In this document: positions 1 through 7,953 of the stretch, piece by piece
How the letters are laid out: the number at the start of each line of letters is the position of its first letter
Numbering within the stretch: position 1 is the first letter of the stretch
Source: Chitinophagaceae bacterium
Lineage (GTDB): Bacteria; Bacteroidota; Bacteroidia; Chitinophagales; REEL01
Reading direction: 5' to 3'
Assembly: GCA_007695095.1 (NCBI GenBank)
Contig: REEL01000088.1
Location: 1 to 44,550, forward strand
Length of the DNA stretch: 44,550 nucleotides
Made by a program: the position numbers and the translations under genes
Notes under the pieces: model-generated
Databases searched by the model: none
Told to the model about the DNA's origin: nothing
The model's input: the letters and a program-made list of their open reading frames with translations, nothing else

Positions 1-1591
1 AGGCAGTAGAATACTCTGAGTCAGCTGTAACAGTATTTAACTTACCCCAAACGGTACCTCCTTCAGCTAAGCTTATATTATTCTCTCCCCAACCTGTACT
101 ATTTGTCCCATCTATTTCATTGCCTAATCCCCAAACAGTACCGTTTGAACCCCATGCTTCATTAAATAACCCCCATACTGTTGATAATCCACCATATGCG
201 ACATTTTCATAACCCCACACGCTTGATATAGTCCCATATGCAAAATTATTTAATCCCCAGGAGGTTGATTGAGTTCCTATTGCAAAAGTATTTTTTCCAA
301 ATGCAGTACTATTACTATCAGATGCTAATGTATTGTCTCCCCATGTCGTCGCATTGATACCGGATGCCTCAGTCTGATACCCCCATGCTGTTCCTCTTTC
401 TCCAGACACTTCATTTACATTGCCCCAAGCAGTACCATATATTCCTTCAATCGTATTATTCTTACCCCAAACAGTTGCATATTCTTCTTCTGCTTTATTT
501 TCTGTTCCCCAAGCAGTAGCATGATTCATTTCTGCAAGATTATTCGTACCCCATGCCGTTGAATAGTCCCCTACAGCAAATGCACCTTCTCCACCCCAGG
601 AGGTAGCATATTCTCCAAAAGCAGATGAGTTTCCCCAGGAAGTAGAAAATAGTCCTGTTGCTGCTGATTCCCCCCAGGCTGTCGAAAAAAGTCCATTTGC
701 TGTAGACTGCCCCCAGGCTGTTGCTCCACCACCATCTACGGAACTACCTAAACCCCAGGCAGTTCCGTGATCGCCAACTACTGAATTATCACTACCCCAG
801 GCAGTTGAATAAATCCCCGTAACAATATTATCTTCACCCCATACTGTACTTGCAAGACCACTATTCAAATTCCCAATACCCCAGCTTGTAGCAAATTCTG
901 CAAATTCATCCGAAACATTATTCTTTCCCCAAACTGTTGAACCTTCTCCTTTTGCTTCATTATTCTGACCCCAACCGGTACTATTCATTCCGTCAATTTC
1001 ATTGCCTAATCCCCAGGCTGTACTATGTAAACCATATGCCTGATTACCTATACCAAAGACTGTTGAAAGTCCACCAAAGGCTACATTATCATGACCCCAT
1101 GCCGTTGAAATACCACCAGATGCTATATTCTCCAAACCAAAAGCTGTTGTCATAATATCTGCCGCAATGTTGTCTAACCCCCATGCAAAACTATGATCTC
1201 CGATAAAACCGCCATCCCATTGATTACCACTAACTTGACCGACTCTGAAAGCAGCTTTCCCCGGAACCCACATTAACCTTGTTCCGGCTCCATCAACAGG
1301 AATATTTCCCATCCCCGTGAAAACCCCCGAAAATAAAACACTACTATCAGCAACATGCAAACGGGCTAATGGAAAGGGAAGCCCAACTCCAAGATTACCT
1401 TGTATAATTGCACCATTTACGGGAGATGCATATGTGTCAGCATAGGAGGCTCCTATTGAAAGCCCCCCCTCTACAGATAACTTAGATGCAGGAGTTGAGG
1501 TTCCGACACCCACATTTTGAGCCTGTATGCCATCAAAAAAACTGAAAATAAGGAATAAACCAGCTGTTAAAAAAAAGTAGATTTTTTTCAT
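1..1591 (-). CDS. Secreted surface protein with YadA-head-like 14-residue repeats (C-terminus beyond window)
   Basis: The reading frame starts at the ATG at 1591 and stays open to the left edge, giving 530 codons with no stop, so the C-terminus is missing. The N-terminus MKKIYFFLTAGLFLIFSFFD, ending near IQAQ (residues 22-25), looks like a signal peptide. It is followed by NVGVGTSTPASKLSV, a motif common at the start of Bacteroidota surface and tail-fibre-like proteins. From about residue 133 onward there are 28 tandem units of about 14 residues with core S/T-x-A/V/S-W-G. The core is WG in 25 units and FG in three. This pattern resembles the YadA head (Hep_Hag) repeat, which folds as a left-handed beta-roll and is usually trimeric. 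The role is probably adhesion or surface-layer structure; that is inferred. The unseen C-terminus (S74 chaperone, YadA anchor or T9SS domain) would settle export and assembly. Confidence 0.8.
   Translation of the reverse strand, partial: MKKIYFFLTAGLFLIFSFFDGIQAQNVGVGTSTPASKLSVEGGLSIGASYADTYASPVNGAIIQGNLGVGLPFPLARLHVADSSVLFSGVFTGMGNIPVDGAGTRLMWVPGKAAFRVGQVSGNQWDGGFIGDHSFAWGLDNIAADIMTTAFGLENIASGGISTAWGHDNVAFGGLSTVFGIGNQAYGLHSTAWGLGNEIDGMNSTGWGQNNEAKGEGSTVWGKNNVSDEFAEFATSWGIGNLNSGLASTVWGEDNIVTGIYSTAWGSDNSVVGDHGTAWGLGSSVDGGGATAWGQSTANGLFSTAWGESAATGLFSTSWGNSSAFGEYATSWGGEGAFAVGDYSTAWGTNNLAEMNHATAWGTENKAEEEYATVWGKNNTIEGIYGTAWGNVNEVSGERGTAWGYQTEASGINATTWGDNTLASDSNSTAFGKNTFAIGTQSTSWGLNNFAYGTISSVWGYENVAYGGLSTVWGLFNEAWGSNGTVWGLGNEIDGTNSTGWGENNISLAEGGTVWGKLNTVTADSEYSTA
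38..1192 (-). repeat. 28 tandem 42-nt (14-residue) coding repeats
   Basis: In the frame of the surface protein, an S/T-x-A/V/S-(W/F)-G core recurs about every 42 nt. The W codon shows on the plus strand as cca preceded by acc, tcc, ccc or gcc. I counted 25 W-G units and 3 F-G units. A few units are one to three residues longer or shorter. The DNA has diverged between units while the protein core is kept, so this is an old coding repeat under selection. Confidence 0.85.
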
Positions 1592-2128
1592 AATTTGATA
1601 ATTTAGTTTGATCTCAAAAATAAATAATTTTAATCAAATAACTTAAATGTAATATAAACAAACATTAACATCATAATAAATTACTATATCTTATATGCTT
1701 TATATCAATTTTTTATATTCTTTTATTACTAACAAAAGATATCTAAATTTACACTTATAGAACATTAATCAATTCATAATTTTAATGATTATAATTCTTT
1801 AGCTAACTTTCAATTACAAATTAATAACTATACATGGTTATAATTTATACTTAAAAAATAAAATATGTAGGCAATGTAAGCAAAGTCCTCTAAAAAAGTA
1901 TTAACTGATGATGTAAAATTTGCTTTGAACCGGAAGTAGTAAAGTGGAATAATAATTAAATGTTAATCATTATTTTCAAATTTTTCAATAAAAAACTAAT
2001 TGAATTAAATAAACAGAAACTAATTAACCTTGTAATGAATCTCTATAATCAAGAACACTGCTGATAAAAAAAGCATTAATATGACTCTCCCCTTATAGAT
2101 TTAATGGATTAAAACTATAATCTTGGAC
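1592..2128. other. AT-rich intergenic region, no gene seen
   Basis: About 540 bases between the surface-protein start and the symporter stop. It is very AT-rich with no credible reading frame and no stable hairpin that I can see. At 1615-1622 the minus strand reads TATTTTTG, which fits the Bacteroidota -7 element TAnnTTTG and lies just upstream of the surface-protein ATG. I see no matching -33 TTTG at the right spacing, so the promoter is only a possibility. Confidence 0.5.
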
Positions 2129-3841
2129 TTACTGTTGCAACTGTTTTTTCGGTAATACCGCTTGCAGCATAAAAGAAAAAATCATCACCAATCCACAACC
2201 AATCAGGTTGAGCCAGAGATATTCAATATGTAAGATTTCTGCTCTTTGCAGCAGGTAGATGGTTATAACGGCAATTTCAGCAAATATGGCTGCAATAAAC
2301 ACAGCGTGTCCGCGAATTTTTCTCATGAAAAAAGCCACGATAAAAATACCGAGTATTGTTCCATAAAAAAGTGAACCGAGAATATTAACCGCTTGTATCA
2401 AGTTTTCAAAAAGGGAGGCCGTCAGGGCAAAACCAATGGCAAGCAAACCAAAAATCAGTGTGAAAATTTTAGAGGCATTCAAAAAATGCTTTTCACTACC
2501 TTCCTGTTTGAAATTCCGTTTGTACATATCCACCGTTGTAGTTGATGCCAAAGCATTCAATTCAGCAGATGTCGAGGACATGGCAGCCGAAAAAATTACT
2601 GCCAGTAACAAGCCCACAAGACCAATTGGCAAATAATTCATGATGTAAGTGATGAAAATATAATCATGATCTCGTGTTTCCAAACTCGGGTTTGTTTCAG
2701 CAATAACTTCCGTTGCACGGTTTTTTAATTCACTTCTTTTTTCAAGACTTTGCAAAAGTAATTCCTGTTGTTGGTTAATTGCTGCTTCATCACCTGAAGA
2801 AAGTAATTGTAACATAGTCTGTGATTGGGATTTCTTTTCTTCCCACATCATTTGATATTCACCCTGCAAAGCCTGCCACTCCTCTTTAGAAGCAGATTGC
2901 TCCATATAAGTAGATGCGACATTATTGAAATGCAAAGGTTCTTTTTCAAATTGAAACAAAACAAAAACCAACACGCCGGTAATCAATATAAAAAACTGCA
3001 TGGGAATTTTCATCAATCCGTTAAACATCAAACCCATGCGGCTTTGCTTTACAGAACTTCCCGACAAATACCGTTGCACTTGAGATTGATCTGTTCCAAA
3101 GTAAGCAAGCTGTAAAAAAAGGCCTCCAATTAAGCCGGACCAAATGTTGTAACGATTGCTCAAATCAAATTCCAGGTCAATGATGTTCATGCGGCCCATT
3201 TTACCGGCAAGTTGCAGAGATTCTCCAAATGAGGCATACTCAGACAAATGCCAGATTAAAACGCCAAAAGCGATAAACATGCCAGTAAAAATCACAGCCA
3301 TTTGCTGTTTATGGGTTTGAGTAACCGCCTTAGTTCCTCCTGTAACAGTATATAAAATCACTAAAACACCTATAAAAATAACAGTAAAAGAAAGACTCCA
3401 GCCTATAATTTGCGAAAGTATAATGGCAGGTGCGTAAATGGTGATCCCTGCTGCCAGTCCGCGTTGCAAAAGAAAAAGCATGGCAGTAAACACCCGTGTT
3501 TTCCGGTCAAAACGCCTTTCCAAAAACTCATAAGCCGTATATACTTTGAGGCGGTAATATAGTGGGATAAAAACCACTGCAATAATGATCATCGCTAAAG
3601 GCAAGCCAAAATAAAACTGCAAAAAGCGCATTCCGTCTTCATAGCCTTGCCCGGGAGTTGAAAGAAAAGTAATCGCACTCGCCTGTGTAGCCATCACCGA
3701 AAGGCCGATTACCCACCATCTGTCCTGATTATCCCCTTTTAAAAAACCACCTATATTTTTTTGACCACGGGTTTTCCAAATGCCGTATCCGACAATGAAA
3801 AAGAGCGTCCCCAACATGATGATCCAGTCAACCTGCGTCAT
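2129..3841 (-). CDS. Sodium:solute symporter (SSS family)
   Basis: 570 residues, mostly hydrophobic helices, in the inner membrane. The SSS family couples Na+ entry to uptake of a small solute such as a sugar, amino acid or organic acid. Family features visible are the N-terminal helices, the segment GLSVMATQASAITFLSTPGQ near residues 46-65, and GTDQSQVQRYLSG at 249-261. A charged, Gln/Glu-rich, helix-prone insert of about 90 residues (300-392) lies between membrane segments and is longer than in the bacterial sugar symporters. The start ATG overlaps the stop of the 48-residue upstream gene as ATGA, so translation is probably coupled. The PIG-L deacetylase gene lies directly upstream, which suggests uptake of an amino-sugar-type or deacylated product. 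The substrate is not readable from sequence. Confidence 0.9.
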   Translation of the reverse strand: MTQVDWIIMLGTLFFIVGYGIWKTRGQKNIGGFLKGDNQDRWWVIGLSVMATQASAITFLSTPGQGYEDGMRFLQFYFGLPLAMIIIAVVFIPLYYRLKVYTAYEFLERRFDRKTRVFTAMLFLLQRGLAAGITIYAPAIILSQIIGWSLSFTVIFIGVLVILYTVTGGTKAVTQTHKQQMAVIFTGMFIAFGVLIWHLSEYASFGESLQLAGKMGRMNIIDLEFDLSNRYNIWSGLIGGLFLQLAYFGTDQSQVQRYLSGSSVKQSRMGLMFNGLMKIPMQFFILITGVLVFVLFQFEKEPLHFNNVASTYMEQSASKEEWQALQGEYQMMWEEKKSQSQTMLQLLSSGDEAAINQQQELLLQSLEKRSELKNRATEVIAETNPSLETRDHDYIFITYIMNYLPIGLVGLLLAVIFSAAMSSTSAELNALASTTTVDMYKRNFKQEGSEKHFLNASKIFTLIFGLLAIGFALTASLFENLIQAVNILGSLFYGTILGIFIVAFFMRKIRGHAVFIAAIFAEIAVITIYLLQRAEILHIEYLWLNLIGCGLVMIFSFMLQAVLPKKQLQQ

Positions 3842-3984
3842 GAGAGCATTCTTGTGATGATATAATACAATACAATCTGAAATACCAAAAAGCCAATCAG
3901 TACGTAATACCAGCCTTTCCAGCGTCCGAATAGCGGAGCATCATTTTCCGGCGGAGTTTTGTCATCCATGAAATCATCTTCCAT
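3838..3984 (-). CDS. Small single-helix membrane protein, likely symporter partner (48 aa)
   Basis: This frame runs from the ATG at 3984 to the TGA at 3838-3840 and encodes 48 residues. The first 18 residues are acidic (MEDDFMDDKTPPENDAPL), followed by FGRWKGWYYVLIGFLVFQIV and a hydrophobic stretch ending YYIITRMLS: one membrane helix with an aromatic/basic border. Its start overlaps the end of the deacetylase gene by 11 bases, and its stop overlaps the symporter start as ATGA. The overlaps on both sides and the sensible membrane topology argue that it is a real gene. Small membrane partners encoded beside SSS transporters are known (YhdT with PanF, YjcH with ActP), and I infer a similar role. 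No homology search was possible. Confidence 0.72.
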   Translation of the reverse strand: MEDDFMDDKTPPENDAPLFGRWKGWYYVLIGFLVFQIVLYYIITRMLS

Positions 3985-6463
3985 AATCTATCATATTACT
4001 GAGTAAACGAAAAATTCCCGGCACTCCGGCCGGCATTACCCTGAAAAAAGAAATGCCGGTGTACATAAAATGACCTTCGCCGTAAGGAGCGATAATGAGA
4101 CTGCCCTGATGCGGTTCTTCACCGGGGTCGTTCATTTCAAAAACAGTGTAGTAACGATCATCCCAGTTTTCAGCAAAATACAAACCCCGCTCCTGCACCC
4201 AGCCTTCAAAATCAGCTTCTGTGAGATTGTTAGGTTTAGAAGTAAGGTTTTTCCCGGTTTCCAAAATGTTCATTTTTGCCTGATGGTCTGTCACCCGTCC
4301 ATGGTCTATTTCAAAAGGATAAGGACCGATTTTATCCGTCAGCAATCCTCTGGTTGTCTGATATTGCACAATCAGGTTGCCTCCTTTTCTGATGTAATCC
4401 ATCAGTTCCTCATATTTCTGTACAAGCCACTCCTCGGTATTGTAAGCCCGGATACCAACCAAAATAGCAGGAAACTGAGACAAATCAGTAGCATCAAAAT
4501 TATTTTCATCCAGCATTACAACTTCATATCCGGCCTCTTCCAGATTTCTGTTTACCAAGTCCCCTGCTCCCATGATATAGCCGACTCTTTTTGTCTGATG
4601 GGCACTTTCAAGCCGGAGCAATCTGCCCTCCGCTTCAGCAAACATGCTTTGATAAGGAATATGGTCGTAACGGATATCCTCAAAACTCATACTCCATTGA
4701 GTTCCTCCGGAAACAAACAAAGGCCTCAATTTTCCGATTTCTCCTTCTGACGGAGGCCTGACATTGAAATTAAAATTTCGCTCTCTGCCGGCTTCTTGTA
4801 TATCCACTTGAATAGATTCCGGCTCTGAAGTCCAGCCTTGAGGTAAATCTAATTTGAGTGTGCCTTTCAGATTTTCTTTCCAGGTTCTGAGCTGAATATT
4901 TACTCTTCTTGCATCTATAGTTGGGAAAATATAAACATCATTAGCCAGATTCATGCTGACATCGGGTGCTATGAAAAACGGACGATACAACTCCCCTTTC
5001 ACACGATCAGTCCATTTGTATTCCAAAGGAATTGTATAATTAATTAAAGCTCCTTCTATATTTAGCGTAACGGTAGCTGTAACAGCCGGGTCATTTTCTG
5101 CTTTAGCTGTGTACTCCATGTCAGGATGTTTAAACATCCCAATATCATCCTGCTGCTCGCGTAACCAATATGCTTGATTCACAAGTGCATCAGATGCTAT
5201 TTCCAGCTCTGTTTTGACGGTTTCGAGTTGATTATTTTTGAGTAAATCCGGTTTTTCAAACGAACTGTTTTTGGCACTAAATTGAATTTCTGCTACCCGT
5301 ACATCGGCATCGCTTCGATTCAACAGATGCAGATCAACATTGATTTTTCCTCCGCGAACACTATAGAAATTTTCGGCCACAACTTCCAGATGTAAACCCG
5401 CAACTGCATATATGACTTCCTCTAATTCCGTTAATTTAATATCCGCATAAAAATTTCCCTTGTGCTTTTGTAATTCTTTATGAGCGTTAACTAATAATGG
5501 TAAAATCGCCTCCGGATTTTGCGGGTCAAAACTGTTACTTGCTTCATGCAAAAGTTCACCAACTCTTTCTGCACCGGGCACTCTTCCCCAGGTCAAATCT
5601 ATGCCTTCAAACAATTCATTATACGCAGAGTCACCCATGACAAACTCTAAATATTCAGGTTGCATGCCCCTGCTTTGGGCTGTACCAAAACCCTGACTTC
5701 TATGCTGACTTCTGCTTACTGCTGCTATTTCCGAACAGGAATACCCCAGTTCCGGCAGGTAAGCCCCAAAATCAACAATCAGCTTTCCGGTAGTGTCGAG
5801 CCGCTGTCCTGTCCTGCGATAAAACCAGTGTGATGTGTTCCAGTACAATCTCTTGGGCGACCATAGTTCCAGTGATTCCAGTTGTTCCGGAAAGGCTTCG
5901 GAGTCTCCTGCCATTTCAAAAGCTTGTTCGGCAAGAACAGATGAAGCAGTGTGGTGGCCGTGAGTAGGGAATTCATATTTTTTTGGAGGAAAGCGTGTTA
6001 TCAATACATCCGGTCGAAATTTTCGGATGATATAAACCATGTCTTCCAGCACTTTATCTTCGTCCCAAAATTGCATAGTTTCTTCATGTGTTTTGGAATA
6101 TCCGAAATCTACAGCACGGGTAAAAAACTGATGTCCACCGTCAATTTCTCTGGCAACAATCAACTCCTGTGTGCGGATAATGCCGAGGTTGGTGCCAATT
6201 TCCGTGCCTATCATATTTTGCCCGCCATCACCGCGTGTAATGGAAAGATAGCCGGTGCGGATATTGCGTTTTTTAGATAGCCATGTAATCAGGCGGGTGT
6301 TTTCATCATCGGGATGAGCAGCGATATGGAGTGCACTGCCAAGGTTGTTAAGGTTTTTCAACATAAGTTGAATTTCCCCTGCATTTTTGTTTTGAGGCTG
6401 TTGAGCAGCCATATTATATCCGTAAACTACCAAAAACAAAACAAAGCAAACAATTCTCAGCAT
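3974..6463 (-). CDS. Large secreted PIG-L/LmbE-family deacetylase
   Basis: 829 residues. Residues 1-20 are hydrophobic and end in MAAQQP, consistent with export to the periplasm or outside. The catalytic PIG-L domain covers roughly residues 40-300. AHPDDE at 49-54 and HGHH at 168-171 carry the zinc ligands and the general base of this family, which removes acetyl groups from N-acetylglucosamine-type substrates. The long C-terminal part is beta-rich and ends in a region (about 640-829) resembling a glutamine-amidotransferase/ThuA-like fold, with VGIRAYNTEEWL and the segment LIVQYQTTRG. At more than 800 residues it is far larger than bacillithiol BshB (about 240), so it is not that enzyme. It is first in an operon with the small membrane protein and SSS symporter, suggesting that it processes a sugar that is then imported. 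Confidence 0.85.
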   Translation of the reverse strand: MLRIVCFVLFLVVYGYNMAAQQPQNKNAGEIQLMLKNLNNLGSALHIAAHPDDENTRLITWLSKKRNIRTGYLSITRGDGGQNMIGTEIGTNLGIIRTQELIVAREIDGGHQFFTRAVDFGYSKTHEETMQFWDEDKVLEDMVYIIRKFRPDVLITRFPPKKYEFPTHGHHTASSVLAEQAFEMAGDSEAFPEQLESLELWSPKRLYWNTSHWFYRRTGQRLDTTGKLIVDFGAYLPELGYSCSEIAAVSRSQHRSQGFGTAQSRGMQPEYLEFVMGDSAYNELFEGIDLTWGRVPGAERVGELLHEASNSFDPQNPEAILPLLVNAHKELQKHKGNFYADIKLTELEEVIYAVAGLHLEVVAENFYSVRGGKINVDLHLLNRSDADVRVAEIQFSAKNSSFEKPDLLKNNQLETVKTELEIASDALVNQAYWLREQQDDIGMFKHPDMEYTAKAENDPAVTATVTLNIEGALINYTIPLEYKWTDRVKGELYRPFFIAPDVSMNLANDVYIFPTIDARRVNIQLRTWKENLKGTLKLDLPQGWTSEPESIQVDIQEAGRERNFNFNVRPPSEGEIGKLRPLFVSGGTQWSMSFEDIRYDHIPYQSMFAEAEGRLLRLESAHQTKRVGYIMGAGDLVNRNLEEAGYEVVMLDENNFDATDLSQFPAILVGIRAYNTEEWLVQKYEELMDYIRKGGNLIVQYQTTRGLLTDKIGPYPFEIDHGRVTDHQAKMNILETGKNLTSKPNNLTEADFEGWVQERGLYFAENWDDRYYTVFEMNDPGEEPHQGSLIIAPYGEGHFMYTGISFFRVMPAGVPGIFRLLSNMIDYGR

Positions 6464-6764
6464 AAATCAGTTATTTAAGTTTGCTAAGATAAAAAAAATC
6501 AGACAGTAGAGCGTTTCATGGATATGCAGTAAAGTTGATTCAAAATAACTGCAATTGAACAAGAATGAGGAGGGAAGGTTGGGAGGGATAAGTTTTTTAG
6601 CTCTTTGAGATTTTTGATTTGTTTATTCCTAAACCCATCTGATGAAGGTTGAGAACCGTTCCGACGAGAGGTTTACCGGCATAAACCCGAAGGGCTAACA
6701 TGACTATAGCAATAAATCTAATTTTTAACAAGACCCGGAAAGGGTGAAATTAAATTCCTTTTCC
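6464..6764. other. Intergenic region with a candidate dispersed repeat
   Basis: About 300 bases upstream of the deacetylase operon and downstream of yraN. No gene is seen. The half nearer yraN (about 6628-6755) looks like an intergenic repeat and is listed separately. The rest is AT-rich with no clear promoter. Confidence 0.5.
6628..6755. repeat. Candidate dispersed intergenic repeat with small hairpins
   Basis: This stretch is richer in G+C than its surroundings and contains ACCGGCATAAACCCGAAGGG and, 38 bases further, a GACCCGGAAAGGGT motif. Each holds a short hairpin (CCC-GAA-GGG and ACCC-GGAA-AGGGT). I recall very similar text between genes in other Bacteroidota genomes, which suggests a dispersed non-coding repeat. 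Only one copy is in this window, so the repeat status is inference. Confidence 0.4.
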
Positions 6765-7157
6765 TTAATCTACACTGCGAAATCCTTCATCATCCTCTAT
6801 CATAAAAAAAGCATCTTCTATATGATAAATTTTTCGTTGGGTATTTGTGATTATTATGGATATTACATCAAAACGCACCTCAACTTCAAATGCATAATCC
6901 TCCAAAAAATTATTAGCCCCCCTTTGCAACATCTTCTTTTTTTGCTTTCCAATACTTTCCTCCGGATGTCCAAAATAATCCGTTGACCTTGTTTTTACTT
7001 CAGCAAAAACTAATGTATTTTCAATTTTAGCTATAATATCAATTTCCGACCTTCCACTCCGCCAGTTTTCAGCTATAATTGAATAGCCCTTGTTTAAAAG
7101 ATATTCTTTGGCCAATTTTTCGCCTTTTTTTCCTTTTTCTAAATTCTCCATACTCAT
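6765..7157 (-). CDS. UPF0102 (YraN-like) nuclease-fold protein
   Basis: 130 residues, the normal length for UPF0102. The family fold is that of Holliday-junction resolvases and restriction endonucleases. The N-terminal GKKGEKLAKEYLLNKGY, the central NWRSGRSEIDIIA (E38, D40) and FAEVKTRST (E53, K55) give the acidic-x-K active-site pattern of PD-(D/E)XK nucleases. The cellular role of the family is not established; DNA processing is likely. The ATG follows the TAA of the upstream ykuK-like gene with no gap, so the two are probably translated from one message. An in-frame ATG two codons later could also serve. Confidence 0.88.
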   Translation of the reverse strand: MSMENLEKGKKGEKLAKEYLLNKGYSIIAENWRSGRSEIDIIAKIENTLVFAEVKTRSTDYFGHPEESIGKQKKKMLQRGANNFLEDYAFEVEVRFDVISIIITNTQRKIYHIEDAFFMIEDDEGFRSVD

Positions 7158-7616
7158 TTATTTGCAATGCCGGTTAGCTCCTGAAGTGGCTGCCCAGGAG
7201 TAAGGTTTACCGGCAGCTATAAAGCCCAGAGAATTTATCAATCCAATACTGGCATCATACAGCCTGTTTGAATTATATCTCGGGTCTGCATTAATATCTA
7301 TGTGTACATTTATGGGTTTAATCTCCCTTAGGATTTCAGCTACTTCAATAGCTTTTGAAACTTCTGTCCACAATCGGGTATACAAGTCAGGCGGTCGCTT
7401 CATAATTTCTGTTTTGAAAATTTCATGCACTCCCCGTCCAACATCCCATAGACATATTACCGTAGCATACACAACTATGTCACCGCGCACTTTAGAATCA
7501 GTACCCACATAAATCTGCCCTTCCGGATGAATAGATATCCAGGAAACTACAAATTCCTGAACATTTATAATTCGTTCTCCGTAGTGATTCTTAAAAAAAT
7601 GATGCGGCTTATTCAT
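7158..7616 (-). CDS. YkuK-like RNase H-fold protein (DUF458)
   Basis: 152 residues. The sequence QIYVGTDSKVRGD (35-45, D40) opens an RNase H-like fold, and VHIDINADP (104-112, D107 and D111) supplies further acidic residues. The C-terminal SWAATSGANRHCK is the family ending, usually close to AWAASSVADRHTK. This is the YkuK family of predicted ribonuclease H-like proteins, whose substrate is not known. It is first of a two-gene operon with the yraN-like gene, pairing two predicted nucleic-acid enzymes. Confidence 0.8.
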   Translation of the reverse strand: MNKPHHFFKNHYGERIINVQEFVVSWISIHPEGQIYVGTDSKVRGDIVVYATVICLWDVGRGVHEIFKTEIMKRPPDLYTRLWTEVSKAIEVAEILREIKPINVHIDINADPRYNSNRLYDASIGLINSLGFIAAGKPYSWAATSGANRHCK

Positions 7617-7953
7617 TTCTAACTTTTCATTAATAATTAATGGTTTAATTAAAATTTTGTTTGAAATAACCTTTAAAACTAAAGCTCGTTAAATGTAATT
7701 GACATGTGAAGTTAATAAAATTTAAAATCTTAGGCATTTTGCTTAATATTGCATTTGATATAAATACCACAATGAATTTCAATAAGATAATTTAGAAAAG
7801 TATAAAAAGGCTTTTATCTGTATAAAAAAATCGATGTTCACACTTATTCGTTAAATGAAAAAAATATTGTAAACTGAGATGTTTAATTTACCGGACATGC
7901 TAAAGAAATTTTAGATTTAAAATTCGCAAAAACAAATCAGAAAATAAACCCTT
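7617..7953. other. Divergent AT-rich intergenic region, no gene seen
   Basis: About 340 bases between the divergent ykuK-like gene and the cation exchanger. It must hold promoters for both directions, but I find no convincing TTTG / TAnnTTTG pair. No reading frame or strong hairpin is visible. Confidence 0.45.

Noticed and set aside
937-1155. Plus-strand 72-residue reading frame
   Set aside because: It is antisense to the WG-repeat gene, and its Tyr/His-rich repetitive sequence is a by-product of that repeat.
38-1192. Regular 42-base periodicity that could suggest a CRISPR array
   Set aside because: The period is a 14-codon protein repeat in one open frame; units are not identical and no cas genes are present.
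4070-4750. Plus-strand 226-residue frame
   Set aside because: Fully inside the PIG-L deacetylase on the other strand, with no recognisable domain.
6765-7616. A mobile or restriction system because two nuclease folds are adjacent
   Set aside because: Both belong to widespread housekeeping-like families (UPF0102, YkuK), with no methylase, transposase or repeats around them.
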